Translations under genes and position numbers: made by a program | Notes under the pieces: model-generated | What the model was told of the DNA's origin: nothing | What the model saw: the letters and a program-made list of their open reading frames with translations, nothing else | Databases searched by the model: none | Source: PRO6 sp035565775 | GTDB taxonomy: Bacteria; Pseudomonadota; Alphaproteobacteria; Rhizobiales; Xanthobacteraceae | Direction of reading: 5' to 3' | Length of the DNA stretch: 64,000 nt | NCBI GenBank assembly: GCA_035565775.1 | Contig: DATMRW010000021.1 | Span: 1 to 64,000 of the forward strand | Part shown: piece by piece, positions 63,411 to 64,000 of the stretch | Position numbering within the stretch: position 1 is the first letter of the stretch | Layout: each line of letters starts with the position of its first letter

Positions 63411-63416
63411 TATAAT
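63411..63416 (+). promoter_or_regulatory. Candidate -10 element
   Basis: TATAAT fits the sigma-70 -10 consensus exactly and would start transcription near 63423, about 23 bases before the TTG start of the last gene. The -35 region (about 63388) is weak. Confidence 0.4.
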
Positions 63417-63445
63417 TGATCATTGCCTCGCGGGTCACATTCGTT

Positions 63446-64000
63446 TTGTCAGAGATATCTCCCTACGGGAGTTTGTTTGCATTACTGGGTCCTGCAACCA
63501 TCGCAATCCTTGCGTTCGGTTTCCTCCTGACGTGGCTTTTTGACCGCAAGCGCACATATCTCCTGATCCTCGCCGGCGGGTTCTTCGCCTTCAGCATTGG
63601 CTCGGCGGTGCAGATTTCGCAGTGGCCGCGCAATTTCGGGCTGCATGTCATGATCCCGGGCGCGCTCTATACCGTCTGCGTGCTCAGCCTCGCCGAAGGC
63701 GTGGCTAGGCGCGGCGGCGAGCGCATGACCCGCCTCTTTCTCGTCGTCGTCGCGAGCACGATCATCGGCCTGACGTTCATTTTCTACTACGTCAGCGATA
63801 ACGTCGTCGCGCGCATCTACACGCAGAATTTCGGCGCCGGTATTACAATGCTTCTAGCGACCCGCCGGATGCAGAATCTGCGCCGCGGCAAGCTGATCGA
63901 TCAGGTCATCTTCTGGATCTTCACCTTCATCGCGATCCACTTTTTCCCACGGGTCGCCGCGACGATTGGGCTGAACGTCCCCATCGGCGAGGTCGAGTTC
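63446..64000 (+). CDS. Membrane protein, N-terminal part (cut by window end)
   Basis: The frame from 63446 is open to the window end (185 codons). It has at least five hydrophobic segments (for example LLGPATIAILAFGFLLTWLF, then LILAGGFFAFSIGSAV, MIPGALYTVCVLSLAEGVA, LFLVVVASTIIGLTFIFYYV). The start is uncertain: TTG at 63446 fits a -10 element at 63411, and no ATG is available in the open frame. The layout resembles membrane sensors of bradyrhizobial diguanylate cyclases, but the catalytic part is outside the window, so this is a guess. Confidence 0.6.
   Translation, partial: MSEISPYGSLFALLGPATIAILAFGFLLTWLFDRKRTYLLILAGGFFAFSIGSAVQISQWPRNFGLHVMIPGALYTVCVLSLAEGVARRGGERMTRLFLVVVASTIIGLTFIFYYVSDNVVARIYTQNFGAGITMLLATRRMQNLRRGKLIDQVIFWIFTFIAIHFFPRVAATIGLNVPIGEVEF

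Overview
The window is high-GC alphaproteobacterial chromosome, most like the Bradyrhizobium/Afipia/Rhodopseudomonas group. The support is gene content and style: a urt-ure urea operon with ureJ, an Omp25-type surface porin, lone tRNA genes, and several Tat-exported oxidoreductases. Species cannot be fixed from the sequence.

Layout. 1-141: start of tuf (EF-Tu), cut by the window edge. 308-1537: serine beta-lactamase-like hydrolase. 1672-10726: an acyl-CoA/fatty-acid type catabolic block with two SDRs, a histidine phosphatase, an acyl-CoA dehydrogenase with an APH-like kinase, a TetR regulator, an acyl-CoA ligase with a crotonase, and a PaaX-type regulator. 11348-24033: a urea uptake and hydrolysis island. 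On the minus strand the order is urtABCDE-ureDAJBCEFG; a UT-type urea transporter converges on ureG. A textbook sigma-54 promoter precedes urtA, so the high-affinity urea transporter, and probably the whole run, should be under nitrogen (NtrC) control. 24323-28263: a Tat-exported alpha/beta hydrolase, then a 913-residue fusion of an aromatic-acyl-CoA-type FAD monooxygenase to a benzoate-CoA-ligase-type enzyme. 28310-30304: an HBM-type chemoreceptor. 30740-35183: an exported arylsulfatase followed by a cytochrome P450 with a Tat signal.

35799-44479 is the most distinctive region. It holds a 1542-residue surface-type protein (N,N-dimethylformamidase-beta-like domain, Ig domain, three near-identical DUF4082 modules), a 109-residue protein of unknown function, a type I secretion ABC transporter with a degenerate C39 domain, and an HlyD adaptor. 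It looks like a self-contained secretion locus and is followed by the remains of an IS110-family transposase and a tRNA-Gly gene.

45425-56367 holds an SDR, a DsbA/HCCA-isomerase-like protein, an SDR remnant, a Tat-exported berberine-bridge-like oxidoreductase, a MAPEG protein, small ORFs, an outer-membrane barrel protein, a second chemoreceptor, a His-rich small protein, tRNA-Tyr, rlmB, two small exported proteins and tRNA-Thr. 56986-59319 encodes a DUF4214 surface protein with a very acidic, slippage-prone linker. 60768-63236 is a cobalamin riboswitch controlling a BtuB-like TonB-dependent receptor. The window ends inside a membrane protein gene on the plus strand.
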